From the NCBI RefSeq assembly GCF_000237925.1, contig NC_031496.1, positions 22,761,038 to 22,825,037 of the forward strand: 64,000 nucleotides of DNA, given 5' to 3'. This document shows positions 1 to 11,600 of the stretch, one piece after another. Both the position numbers and the translations under genes were made by a program. This DNA is from Schistosoma mansoni (taxonomy: Eukaryota; Platyhelminthes; Trematoda; Strigeidida; Schistosomatidae). A model generated the notes under the pieces. That model did not search any database, was not told the origin of the DNA, and saw only the letters and a list, made by a program, of their open reading frames with translations. Positions within the stretch are counted from its first letter, which is position 1. Every line of letters starts with the position of its first letter.

Positions 1-124
1 CCCCTCCGCTTTTCCAAACGATTCCAACATCGACGAGTAATGCACGTCGTGGAGTTCGCTGAGACGACATTCGTAAAGCATGTCCAAGCCACCGAAGTAT
101 ATGTTTCACGATAATGACACCAAT
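1..124 (-). mobile_element. 3' part of an older antisense RTE-like retrotransposon, split by a later insertion
   Basis: The reverse complement matches the sense copy nearby (about 3550-3670), the C-terminal coding part of an APE-type non-LTR element. The match continues at 4041 on the other side of the inserted element, so 1-124 and 4041-5186 were once contiguous. The window edge cuts its 3' end. Confidence 0.8.
111..124. repeat. Left target-site duplication of the nested RTE-like element
   Basis: ATAATGACACCAAT is repeated exactly at 4041-4054. The first two or three bases also fit the element's A/T-rich tail, so the true duplication is 11-14 bp. Removing the element and one copy restores the continuity of the older antisense element. 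Confidence 0.85.
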
Positions 125-636
125 GCCCCCAAATGCCCTGGTACGGCCGAGAGTGGGGAGAGTCCACTCTCCCTCTCGAAATGCTCTCACATGGCCACGC
201 GAATATATAGCCTCTGCCAGGGAAGTCCTACTCACTGCCTTCTCGTGGCGGGGGTGTTGTTTACGAAAATGAGAGGACGAAAAGCGAATGTCCAGCGTCT
301 TAACCGGGTTGGTAGATATGGAGGGTCCACCTAGGGAAGTTGGGAAACCCTGATTCCAAACCAATGGTGCACATGGGCTCCAGTATCCTGATGGAACGAA
401 TGGCGAATGAACCTGCTGTTGGTCACCGGCTACCATGGGACTGTATCTTCTCACGATGCTCCACTGCCTTGTGGATCAGACCTTTAGGTCAAAGGCTTGG
501 GGTGTGGCCCCCTAAGAAAACCACCTGTTTCGGTTTGGGCACCCGGGCAGTATCACAGCCCACACACAAATAAATGAAATGATGAATTCTATTGACGATA
601 CTATTCTCGCTCATACTAGAAGCAAGACAATTTACA

Positions 637-690
637 TTATTATTATTATTATTACCATTATTATTATTATTATTATTATTACTATTATTT
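637..690 (+). repeat. Imperfect (ATT)n microsatellite in the retrotransposon 5' UTR
   Basis: An ATT run broken by ACC and ACT units. It produces the low-complexity isoleucine/leucine frames seen at 579-815, which are not genes. Confidence 0.9.
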
Positions 691-869
691 ACTACGTCGC
701 TTTTTCACTCCCTTTATTCCCAAATTGTGTATCCTTCCTTTCCAACTTATGCAGTAGCTCGCCCATGGTGGAAACTCTGTCCTATCTAAACGATCTCCAG
801 TCACTGTCTGGTTGAAAGTGAATACTTCCACCGATTACGAATACTGAAGCAGTATTTCTGAAACCACGT

Positions 870-3800
870 ACGCCGTTCAGGCTGGCTTCCTTCAACGTTC
901 GCACACTAATGCAGATCGGACAACGGATGAGGCTGGCTATGTCTTTGGAAAGTCTTAATGTTGATGTTTGCTGTCTATCCGAGACCCGTATTCAAGACTC
1001 TAGTGAAGTACTACAAATTCGCTCTCCATCTGTCGCTTCGAAAAGCTTGTTTCACGTGCGCTTATCCGGGGACTCTGTGGCATCTTCGTCTGGTCTTGCA
1101 GGCGTTGGTGTTGCACTAAGCGCTAGGGCTGAGGCAGCACTAATCGATTGGATCCCCATTAACAGTCGGTTATGTGCTGTTAGATTAGAAAGTTCCATCA
1201 AAGTGAGAAAAACCGGCGTGAGAAACGGTGTCTTTTCGTCATCTCCGCCTATGCCCCGACAGATTGCAGCCCGGATGCAATCAAGGATGAGTTTTACCAC
1301 CAGTTAACAGTTCTTCTCCAGAAAGCGCGTTCGACAGATATTGTAGCATTAGCCGGAGACTTGAATGCTCAGGTAGGGCGTCTAGGCACAGAAGAGAGTC
1401 GTTTAGGTGGCCGATGGGGACTTGTTGGTCTCAGGACAGATAACGGGGACCGTTTGCTGCAACTGTGCACAGACCACAACCTGTTTCTGGCTAGCACTAA
1501 CTTCCGGCACAGTCATCGCCGGTGTGCCACCTGGCGTCCTCCCTCTGCATCTCAAGCCTGGACTCAGATTGATCACATCGCGATCAGCTACCGCTGGCGT
1601 GGTTGTGTACAAGACTGCCGCTCCTTTTGGAGTACCTATCTGGAGTCTGATCATGCCCTGGTCTGAGCCAATCTCACCTTACTTTTCAGTGGCCGAAGGA
1701 TTGACCACCACCAACGGATCGATGTTAGTAAACTGGCTGCAACTTCTGTTGCAAGTAAGTATCGAGCGGAGCTAGCCTCTAGGCTAGCTACCATCCCACC
1801 GAAAAGTATAGATGAGCATTGGTCGCATCTTCACGACGCCATGAAAATGGCGAGTAAAGCCGTTTGCGGCTTCGCGAAACGTCCCGCTTACAAGCACTGG
1901 GTTTCTTCTGGCTCCTTACAACTGATGGAAGCCCGTCGGTCTACTCCGGGTGACCGTGAGTTTGAACACAAACGAAGGCTGTTACCTAATGAAATCGGGC
2001 AAAGCTTGCGTAAGGACCGAGAAGCCTGGTGGTCGGAGCGTGCTAATGAGATGGAAGCAGCAGCTGCATCTGGTAACTGCCGGAAGCTCTTCCAACTCAT
2101 CCGAGCCACTGGCAGCAAGAAGTCTGGTGTGAGTGAAACAATCTACGAGGATGACGGGATGCCAATAATTAACATCTCTCGACGTCTTGGACGATGGGCG
2201 GAATTTTTCGAAGGGCAGTTCAACTGGCCTGCTGCTCCGGCAACATCAACCAATTTGTCCTGCCCCCCATGACCGGTGACGACTGATCCACCAAACGAGG
2301 CGGAAGTCCGCAAGGAACTCCAACTCTTGAAGCGCTACAAATCACCTGGCCCAGATGACTTACCTCCAGCTCTTTTTAAAGATGGTGGTGACTTTCTGAC
2401 TAAGGAACTGACTGTGTTGTTTGCAAAGGTTTGGTAGCAAGAAAGTATTCCAACATCATGGAATGAGTCAATAGTCGTCCCTATCTTTAAAAAGGGTTCA
2501 CGTTGTTCCTGTAACAACTATCGGGGGGATAAGTCTACTTTCGATTGCGTCCAAACTATTGGCTTCTGTCATTCTTCATAGGTTGTTTAAAACCCGAGAA
2601 CGATAGACTCACGAGGAGCAGGCTGGTTTTCGTTCTGGTCGAGGATGCATTGATCACATCTTCACCCTCCGCCAAATGTTAGAACACCGTCATACTTATC
2701 GCAGGCCAACAATCGTAGTGTTTCTTGATATCAGGGCTGCCTCCGATTCGTTGGACAGGACTGTTCTCTGGGATTGTCTATTGAAGAAGGGTGTGCCTGA
2801 GAAGTTCATTAACATCTTAAAGGCCCTGTATACGAACACCTCAGGCAGAGTGAGGGCATACAACCACCTTTCTCCCTTGTTCCATTCGAGCAGTGGGGTT
2901 AGGCAGGGTTGCCCGATCTCACCATTCCTCTTCAACTTTGCCATCGACAACATCCTGGAAAAAGCTCTCATGGATGTAAGTAATGGCGGTGTGGATATGT
3001 TGCCTGGAGAACGACTTCTCGATCTCGAGTATGCGGATGATATTGTCTTACTGTGCGATAATGCCCAAGGCATGCAATCCGCACTCAATCAGTTGGCAAT
3101 CAGTGTCCGCAGGTACGGCATGTGCTTTGCACCCTCCAAGTGCAAAGTACTCCTACAAGACTGGCAGGATTCTAATCCTGTACTCGCCCTGGATGGTGAG
3201 CAGATTAAAGTAGTTGAGAAGTTCGTGTATCTAGGTAGCTATATAAGTGCTGGTGGTGGCGTGAGTGATGAGATTGGTGCACGTATAATGAAAGCCAGAG
3301 AGGCTTATGCTAATCTGGGCCATCTTTGGTGCCTTCGTGATGTTAGTCTGGCTGTAAAAGGTCGGATCTACAACGCGTCGGTGAGAGCAGTTTTGCTCTA
3401 TGCTTGTGAAACCTGGCCTCTCCGAGTTGAGGATGTTAGACGTCTCTCTGTGTTCGATCATCGTTGGCTCCGAAGGATTGCTGACATACAGTGGCAACAC
3501 CATGTTAGTAATGTAGAGGTTCGGCATCGTGTGTTCGGGCGCAGAGACGATAATTCAATTGGTGTCACCATCTTGAAACACCGACTTCGGTGGCTTGGAC
3601 ATGTTTTACGAATGTCGTCCCAGAGAATTCCACGTCGTGCATTATTTGCCGACTCTGGGACTGGTTGGAAAAAGCGGAGAGGAGGTCAGTGTATGACATG
3701 GTGTCGTGGCATGAAAGAAAGCTGCAAAGGGCTAGCTTCTGTTGGTCCTTCACGACTCCTTGGCTGGGGTCCGAGAGATGGTGCAACACAGTGGCTAGAG

Positions 3801-3872
3801 ACGTTATCAGATATGGCTCAGAATAGAAGCCAGTGGCGATCCTGCTGCAACCTTCTTTTACTTTCTACATAA
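870..3872 (+). pseudogene. Endonuclease-reverse transcriptase ORF of the nested element, disabled
   Basis: Domain order is APE-like endonuclease (about 880-1670), linker, reverse transcriptase (about 2280-3250), then the C-terminal region to 3872. Visible motifs are the endonuclease GDLN (about 1358) and SDH (about 1650), the RT block VRQGCPISPFLF (about 2905) and YADD (about 3030). The frame is broken: a frameshift near 1210, in-frame stops at 1664-1666, 2270-2272 and 2435-2437, a frameshift near 2525, and a stop at 2604-2606. The longest intact piece, 2676-3872, covers the catalytic RT core and tail. This copy cannot make the full protein. Confidence 0.88.
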
Positions 3873-4040
3873 AGAGTGGTTCTAACTTTCCTAGCTGAAA
3901 GAGTCTTCTGGTTGTACATTTCAGTCCGCCTTATCTTTTCATCCCTTCTCTTCCTACTTTCATTATTTTGTGTGGCGCATATGTATCTGGTGCCCTTTTG
4001 TACCAATATATATGTGTTTAAATAAATAATAAATAAATAA

Positions 4041-4054
4041 ATAATGACACCAAT
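4041..4054. repeat. Right target-site duplication of the nested RTE-like element
   Basis: Exact copy of 111-124, directly after the TAAATAA tail of the sense element. Confidence 0.85.
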
Positions 4055-5186
4055 TGAATTAGCGTTACTGTACCCTGACAAACGATTCCGAACCTCTACA
4101 TTACTAAAATGGTGTTACCACTGGACGTCAGCAATCCTTCGGAGACAACGATGATCAAACACAGAGAGTCGTCTAACATCCTCAACTCAGAGAGGCCAGG
4201 TTTCACAAGCCTAGAGCGAAACCGCTCTCACCGACGCGTTGTAGATCCGACCTTTCATAGCCAGACTAACATCACGAAGGCACCAAAGATGGCCCAGATT
4301 AGCATAAGCCTCTCTGGCTTTCACTATACGTGAATTGATCTCATCACCCATGCTACCACCAGCACTTATTCAGCTACCCAGATACACGATCTTCTTGACT
4401 GCTTCCATCTGCTCACTACCCAGGGTGAGTACGACATCAGGGTCTTGCCAGTCTTGTAAAGCTAATTTTGACTTCGAAGGTACAAAGCACACACCATACC
4501 TACTGACACTGATTCCCAACTGATTATGTGCGGATTGCATGACTTGGGTGTCATCCGCATACTCAATGTCAAAATGTCTTTCTTCAGCCAACACATCCAC
4601 ACCACCATTATCTACATCCATCAGACCTGTTTCCAGAACGTCATCGATAACAAAGGTGAAAAGGAATGGTGAGATCTGGCAACCCTGTCTAACCACACTG
4701 TTTGGATGGAACAATGGGGAGAGGTGGTTGTATGCCCTCACTCTGCCTGATGTGTTCGTGTACAGGGCCTTTAAGATGTTAATAAACTTCTCAGACATAC
4801 TCTCCATCAATAGACGATCCCAGAGAACAGTCCTGTCCGACGAATCGAAGGCAGCCCTAATGTCAAGAAACGATACGATTGTTGGCCTGTAATAAGTATG
4901 ACGGTGTTCTAACATTCGGTAGAGAGTGAAGAAATGATCATTTGATCCTCAACCAGAACGAAATCCAGCCTGCTTCTCGCGAGTCAATTTTTCTCGGGTT
5001 TTGAACAATCTACAAAGTATGATAGAAGTCAATAGTTTGGACGTAATCGGGTATGGACTTATCCCCCGATAGTTGTTGCAGAAATAATATGAACCCTTTT
5101 TAAAGATAGGGACAACTATCGATTCATTCCATGATGTTTGAACATTCTCTAATTACCAAACATTTGCAAACAGCTCAGTCAATTTT
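4041..5186 (-). mobile_element. Continuation of the older antisense RTE-like element, RT region, disabled
   Basis: On the minus strand, 4370-4915 reads as reverse transcriptase close to the sense copy, including the VRQGC-like block and a YADD at about 4547-4558; a further stretch to about 5186 matches the pre-RT linker. Stops and small deletions break the frame. The endonuclease half is missing, so the element is 5' truncated. It is the older of the two copies because the sense element sits inside it. Confidence 0.82.
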
Positions 5187-5544
5187 ATAACTGTGCTACA
5201 ATATTTGCGTGTTTCAAGATAAGGAATGTGAACATTTAGATGAAATGAGTCCCCGCACTCTGTTTCAAATTATTAGGATTATTCGAAATAATTCATTAGA
5301 ACTTTGTTATTAAATAACTGCACTACAATTGTCACCGCTCATCTCTCCCATTCCCCTCCAAAAAATGCTTCCAAAGCTTAACCATCCTTATGACAACCTT
5401 TATTTATGTGTAAAACAAAAGGTATACATTCGAATATATAAATTGAAATATATATTCTACCTTCGACCACTACTGCTACTACTAATTGTCGCGGTATAAA
5501 TCACAACTCTTACCCATTTGTTTTTTTGAAAACTCCTCCTACAG
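5187..5544. other. No gene seen; upstream intron of the DDX20-like gene
   Basis: AT-rich sequence between the retrotransposon and the first recognisable helicase exon. The last 40 bases are pyrimidine-rich and end in CAG. Confidence 0.5.
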
Positions 5545-5686
5545 TGCTCAAGATTTATGTGATGCATTGTGTTCACGTGGTTGGCCAGTTAGTTACATAT
5601 CTAGTAGTTTAGAACAAGGTGAACGCTTTCGTGCATTCAATAAATTGCGTACATTCCAGTGTCGTGTACTTATTACCACAGATTTA
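5545..5686 (+). CDS. DDX20: DDX20-like exon a (start of helicase C lobe)
   Basis: Ends GATTTA|GTAAGT in phase 0 and encodes the segment up to RVLITTDL. The 5' limit is uncertain. CTACAG at 5539-5544 is a good acceptor, but the frame stays open upstream to 5486 and reads like helicase motif IV (CFFENS), so the exon may begin earlier. Confidence 0.75.
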
Positions 5687-8600
5687 GTAAGTATAATTTT
5701 ATACTATATTTGTTTTATTTTTGGTATCAGAATGTAAACAGTAGGTTGGTTTTAAATAATTCAGATACATAAGATCAGTATTATAAAATACATTATCATC
5801 AAATCGAGTGAGATATAAACAAGTGAAAGGAAGAGAAAGAAAATGGCCCAAATTTAATCCAGTAGACGCCGACTCAGTAGTTTAAAGGTTGAATACTTAC
5901 CATGTATCCTGAAGGTCCTGGTCCCGATCCCCTTTGAATGCTCACTGCTAAGAAGCCCCATAACAGGACGAGAAGGTTGTTTAGTAATTCTTGAATTTCA
6001 CTGGCTGTCAAACTAAGGTCAGTGCATGATATAAACTAGAAAGTAGAATAATCTGTCTTACAGAGTACAAATGGGTTGTTTTCTTTGCGTTCATTTTGAT
6101 TAAATTGTGTAGAAACGATAGTTATTTACTACTGTAAATTGCATCAAACTATGAATCCTATGAATGAGATAAAAATATCGACCTATAGGATATAGAATTT
6201 GACTTTATATGATGAACACGAACCATATCCACTTCATGGAACACAGGTTTTCTTACTGAATAATCAACTCTTGGAACTTTTTGTCAAGACAAGTAATGTC
6301 TACGTTTCCTTTAAAGAGAAGAATAAAGGCATAGTGGTAGATGTGTGTATTATTTTTTATATTTCCCTTATGCTAGTGTTTGATTACTTGATTTATTTGT
6401 AAGTGCTATGATAGTCTTCTTGATATGTCCCACTATCTATGAATCTGCTAACACTGTTTGTTGTGTGTGCCAAAATGATCTACGGCCCATGTGATATTCT
6501 AATCCGTTTCCCCAGACTACCCAATCAGAAAATCAGTAAAAAATTAGACAACTACTTTGTAATATTCTTTGTTGTCCGACTTTAAAACTAGGCCGGTTAT
6601 GCATATAAACTGCAAGATAGATCACCGTTAATAATAAATCTCAATATCTACATATTTAGAACACTTATGGTACGAAACTGAGTAGTGGGCTTTTGATTAA
6701 TTGACCTTATTTTTGAACGGGAAACCATGTAACAATAATTAGAAATAAATGAAAGCTTACAATCGAAAGAATTCAGAAGTACCATAACTCACCTGTTTGA
6801 TAAATACAGTTATATATATGCTGAATTTCCTGTGAACAACTTCCAAAGTTTCATGCTTTCACCTATTCCACTCGCCTTGACAGCAAGTTGAAAAGCAAAC
6901 CAACACACATACTCGACTATTTGGAGAACTTACAGCGTCTTTTATACCAGTTAGTTCATTGTTCACGACATTATACATTCCTTTTCTATACACATGCATG
7001 CTGATTACATCCAGACTGAATTGATTAGTTAGCGTCACCATTATCAAACTAGGAAGTTTAATCATCTCAACTCATAAAATAATTCAACCTCGATATTAAT
7101 ACTTTACTCTTAGACTTCGCGTGGGATCGATGCGGAAAATGTCAATCTCGTAATCAGTCTAGAAGTTCCCTGGGAGCATGAAACTTATGTACATCGAGTG
7201 GGACGTGCTGGTAGATTCGGTAATGATAATCTTTATTTCTGTCTTGCACTCATATATAACCATCATGATGTATGTGAATGGTCGATTTTTCATTGTTTTT
7301 TTTTCTATCTTCCGAACATCTGTAATATATTTCCTGTTTTAATTAAAAGATTTATTTAGTTTAAGGAGAAAGAATATATTTGTAAAATCTCGACGATTGA
7401 ATTTGAAGTCCAACGTTTCTCCCGGCAATCTGGTTCATGCTTTTTCTCTTTAGTGTCTTACATTAACTCAGAGCCTAAATACTGTGGAACTATCCGTTCA
7501 AATTTAGACGAAAGTTCTCATATATTGCTGACCTATCATTGTCGTTGTCTGTATCTTTATTTTGATTGTCTCTCCCTTTAATCTGATTCTTAGTTCGATA
7601 TATTTCTCCAAAAAATCTTCTGATTGATAAATTGGATCGAATTCGATGTGTGTTGTTGATTGACCTGAGTCATAAGTTTCTAAAAATTCTCTACTGTTCT
7701 TAGTGTTTTCTCTACCCAAGTATTTGACATGTTTCCAGTCGAATGTTTGTCTACAATTGTCGACATCCACTGCTACAAGCGAAGACATCATGGCATTTGA
7801 CCGCTAGTTGATATTTGTGCAGAATATGAAGGAGGCGTCCACTTTGTCCGATGTAGTGTTTCTCGCAGTGGGAATAATTTATTTTGTAGATGATGTTCGG
7901 ATCTTATTTTGTCATTCAATTCTGTGATTTATATAAGACTGATGAAATCAAAATTTGAAGTGAAGAAACTTGTGCCTTGTTGGTCGATACCGTACAATGT
8001 GGATTTCTGCATTAACGACGTCCTATTAGCTAACAGTTCCGTAGTTATTTTCAGGGAATTATTCCGACGTATGTGCTATTCATCCAATAAAATATGATAA
8101 TCATTTGAATATAGATTACTCCCTTGTATATTTTGAGCATGTAGATGTAACAACGAAGCAAACCTTTCTGATACATACACATATATCTTCTTCTAAGATC
8201 AGATCATTTCATGATAAATGTTTTCAGATTATTTTTCTCTTCTAATTAGTATCAAAATCACTTTCACAAATAATTATGACAATCCCAGCAGTATCTCTCA
8301 CTAATCATATAAGTTTTCATGTTGTATGTTTATACCGGCGTTCTGATACGAAAACATACTCCTCTTACTCCTATGTAAATAGCTAACATGTAATATGTAT
8401 CCGTTGCGTTTTTTTTAAACTCTCATAAACACTTTTATGAAGAAAAAAGTACAATTTCTTCTGTGTAATCAAGGCTATATTTAATTGAGTGCGGTTATCA
8501 AATTGATTCGGCTTCAGAATACGTCTGCTAACTCGGAAGAATTGAGGAACTTAATCGTATTGCCTTACCATTTAATATTTGAATAATATACAAAATATTA

Positions 8601-11600
8601 TGCTTATGATAAGTGCCACAATAAGAAAAAAACATAAACGTAGATGCACTTAGAATAGATTTTTATCCACACCACCTCTGGTTAACGTTCCTTATGACAA
8701 AGATGAACACTAGAACGGTGACCTACAAACTAACAGTTGTAATTCAATTTATTTTCCGTATGTTCTACTCTTTATGTTACCAATATTAAACCTACCAACC
8801 AAGTGATTGTACTTTGCACGATCTATAACACCACGTAATTTGTCACTTCCAATCAAAATAACCGATTCAGACCAGTAATCACGTGTATTTTTATAATCCT
8901 GATGCATAACTCACGTGATTATGCACAAGTAAAATAATAGAGTGCAATTTATAAATTTCAATAAGATCTTTTTGATGACAAACCGATTAACCTATTTTCA
9001 ATTAACTAACTACTATTTTTAATCAGTAAAACTACACCTATTTGCCTAATATTCAACTCATCCTAAAAGTATGTAAATAGTACTTGTGCGAACCAGTAAA
9101 CAAGTTTTGGTTTAAAGTTTGACTATAACAAAAGTATTCATTTAATATGACATTGGAGTTTTGTAACTCTCTCAAATACATCATAAGCTTTTATCAGTTG
9201 CCCGTTAAAACTATTTCTTAACTCATAGGTACAGGTTCATGAAATTCCTAGTTTTGCTCGATAACTTCTTCGAAGTAGTAATAATTTTTAATAGCATTTA
9301 TGAATGTGCATAAATTAGAATTTATTATGATAATTACCACATTGTATGTATTTAATTCTTCCGAGATAGTAGATGTAACAATACGGATTGTTGATAGATC
9401 ATAATACGTAAGTTGGCCTAAATTTTTATGTGTAGAATTTAACATCTTAAGCTTGACTATTTAGAGGTGGTCTACTTGCAAACACTCATAAGTCTTTTAG
9501 ATATGTAAGGAGATAGATAATATAAACAAATGAGTAACTTCTTGTTAAATGTATCATTAGGCCCATTTTTTAAGGTGTACACATGGAGGTTACAAAAATT
9601 ATAGCTCAATATACGATCGTCAATTGACCAAAAGTAAAATTAATTATTCTCGCCAAAGTCCTAAGATATAATTAGAATTCTCTATCAATCAATAATTACA
9701 TCGGATTAATGAATGAAGTGTTCTCAAATTAGTACTAATTAACACCACTTTTACATGAACAAATTATTCGAAAGTCTTCTTATATTTAATAGGTTATAGC
9801 TCTCCGAATAATATCTTCCATTTAGAATCCGCTTCCCATAAATTCTGACTGGTCGCGATACATGAACGTTCTGGGTTCGGTCCCTTGGGGTCATGGTTAC
9901 GTATCTCCTGCCTATGTAATCCGTTGACCGTTGCCTTATATTGTGAAGCAACTTACGCTTGAAGTATGTACAATTGGATTTCCATTTGGTGACTTGAAGT
10001 TAATGTGTCGGCCACAATACTCAAATGTTATGGATTAGAACTTAAGCGGAGTTGTAAACTCTTACTGACAAAGAATTCTAATGTTAGACAACACGGGTGT
10101 CCCGTACTTTGTAGTTTCCAATGGTTCATCAGTTGATATCAATCCCCTGCTTAAAAAAATACTGTATAAATCTCTTTTTTTTGAAGTAACAAATAGTTCC
10201 CTATCCTATTCAATCCTTTAATGTTTTTTTGATAAGCTACCGTCTTGAATTTCTGAAAGTATTATTAACTGTACCAATAGTTCGAAATAATTTTAAGCAT
10301 ATTATTGATTGGTATCAAAATATCAACTTCCTTTTTTTTTAGGAAGCTACGGAGCTTCTGTAATTATTGTTTCAGATGTAGGCGATGAATGTGATCTATT
10401 AAAAAAGTTACAAGCTAACTGTCCAACACAAATTCGTGAATTACCGGGTAAGTTTTATCTTATTGTTTTTGTTTTCTATACTTTTCAAAATACAATATTT
10501 GTCATATTTGATCATGCTATAAAGTATCTCTAAAGCACAAGACGCTATCCGGTTTTTTTTTTATCGAAATACTGACCAGGATAATTTTTCCCTTCTAGTC
10601 AAAGGTCATTTAAATAACTTTATACAGATTACACTGGTAGAGTAAATATATAGTATGGAAAATAGTGATAAATAAAATATTTTGTCAAAGCTAATTCATC
10701 CAAGGAAGAGATAAGGGTGTTATAGATTTCTTATAAGTAAAAAGATTTGGATTGTTAGCTCGAATTCCTATAGCTTCTGCTATGTGTCGGAGATGAGATC
10801 GAACTCCACAAGGAAAACTACTAGGGAGATGATGAATCACTTTAAATGACTTATATCTGTCCATTACGTGACCGTTATCGATCAATTGTGATAGAAAAGA
10901 GCTATGTTTTGACGATTCTCTTTCCTAACCACGAAGAGAGGCGTTCAATAATTCGTTGACCCAGTTGTCTGGTTGCACACCCATCATATCTTTCTCCACA
11001 GGAGTGGCTGAATTCGTAGGTGCGAATGGATGTGGCAAACCAGATAACTTACTGTTTAGTTAAGGATCTACGACAGGTCGGCCAGAAAACTATAGACAAA
11101 TGTTAGCTGCATTAAAGGTCCTCTACACTGCTTTAGTCAGTCTGTCTCATACTACATCACTAGCTATATCTTCGTTGATTTGTAGCTTCGGGCAGAGAGG
11201 TTTCTAACTAACCATCGATGTGATTACTTGACTGTTCATCATATCCAAGAAATGTACATATTGGCTTACCAAAGAACTTTTTTCTATACATATTTATGCT
11301 GACAGAACTAACTGACTAAACGTCAAGGAAATGTTATTTGTTATCGAATTCCTCCTCATATGGAAATCTGATTGCTGAGTGTATGTTGTTAAGCTCCCTC
11401 GATTGGTTTTTTTATTTTCATATATTCATATAAATATTACTGTATATTGAAATAAAGTCTGATAAGGATCTAATTAATAACAATATCGTCCGCTTACATA
11501 TACTTATGTCATTGTTTATAAACTTATAAAGTTTCGAATTATTTCGATAACATTAATCCTTCTATTTGTTTAATTCTTAAGTTTAATATTCACAGTTCAA

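Larger units (their letters stand above)
125..4040 (+). mobile_element. Near full-length APE-type non-LTR retrotransposon (RTE-like), nested insertion
   Basis: The element starts with a GC-rich 5' UTR at 125. It continues through an endonuclease/reverse-transcriptase reading frame and ends in a short 3' UTR with a TAAATAA-repeat tail. Both ends recur elsewhere in the window (51271-51799; 35808-36222 in antisense; tails near 22770, 28500 and 56055), which confirms the boundaries. It is flanked by a 14-bp target duplication. The 5' UTR includes an imperfect ATT run at about 637-690. The family resembles schistosome RTE/Perere-type LINEs; the exact family name is not certain. Confidence 0.88.

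Noticed and set aside
80-573. ORFs in the first 600 bases
   Set aside because: They lie in the non-coding 5' UTR of the RTE-like element. The same region in the short copies has no conserved frame.
579-815. Overlapping ORFs rich in Ile/Leu
   Set aside because: They translate an ATT microsatellite in the retrotransposon 5' UTR.
9840-9900. B-box-like GGGTTCGGTCCC suggesting a tRNA or SINE
   Set aside because: No A box at proper spacing and no similarity to the three SINEs recognised in the window.
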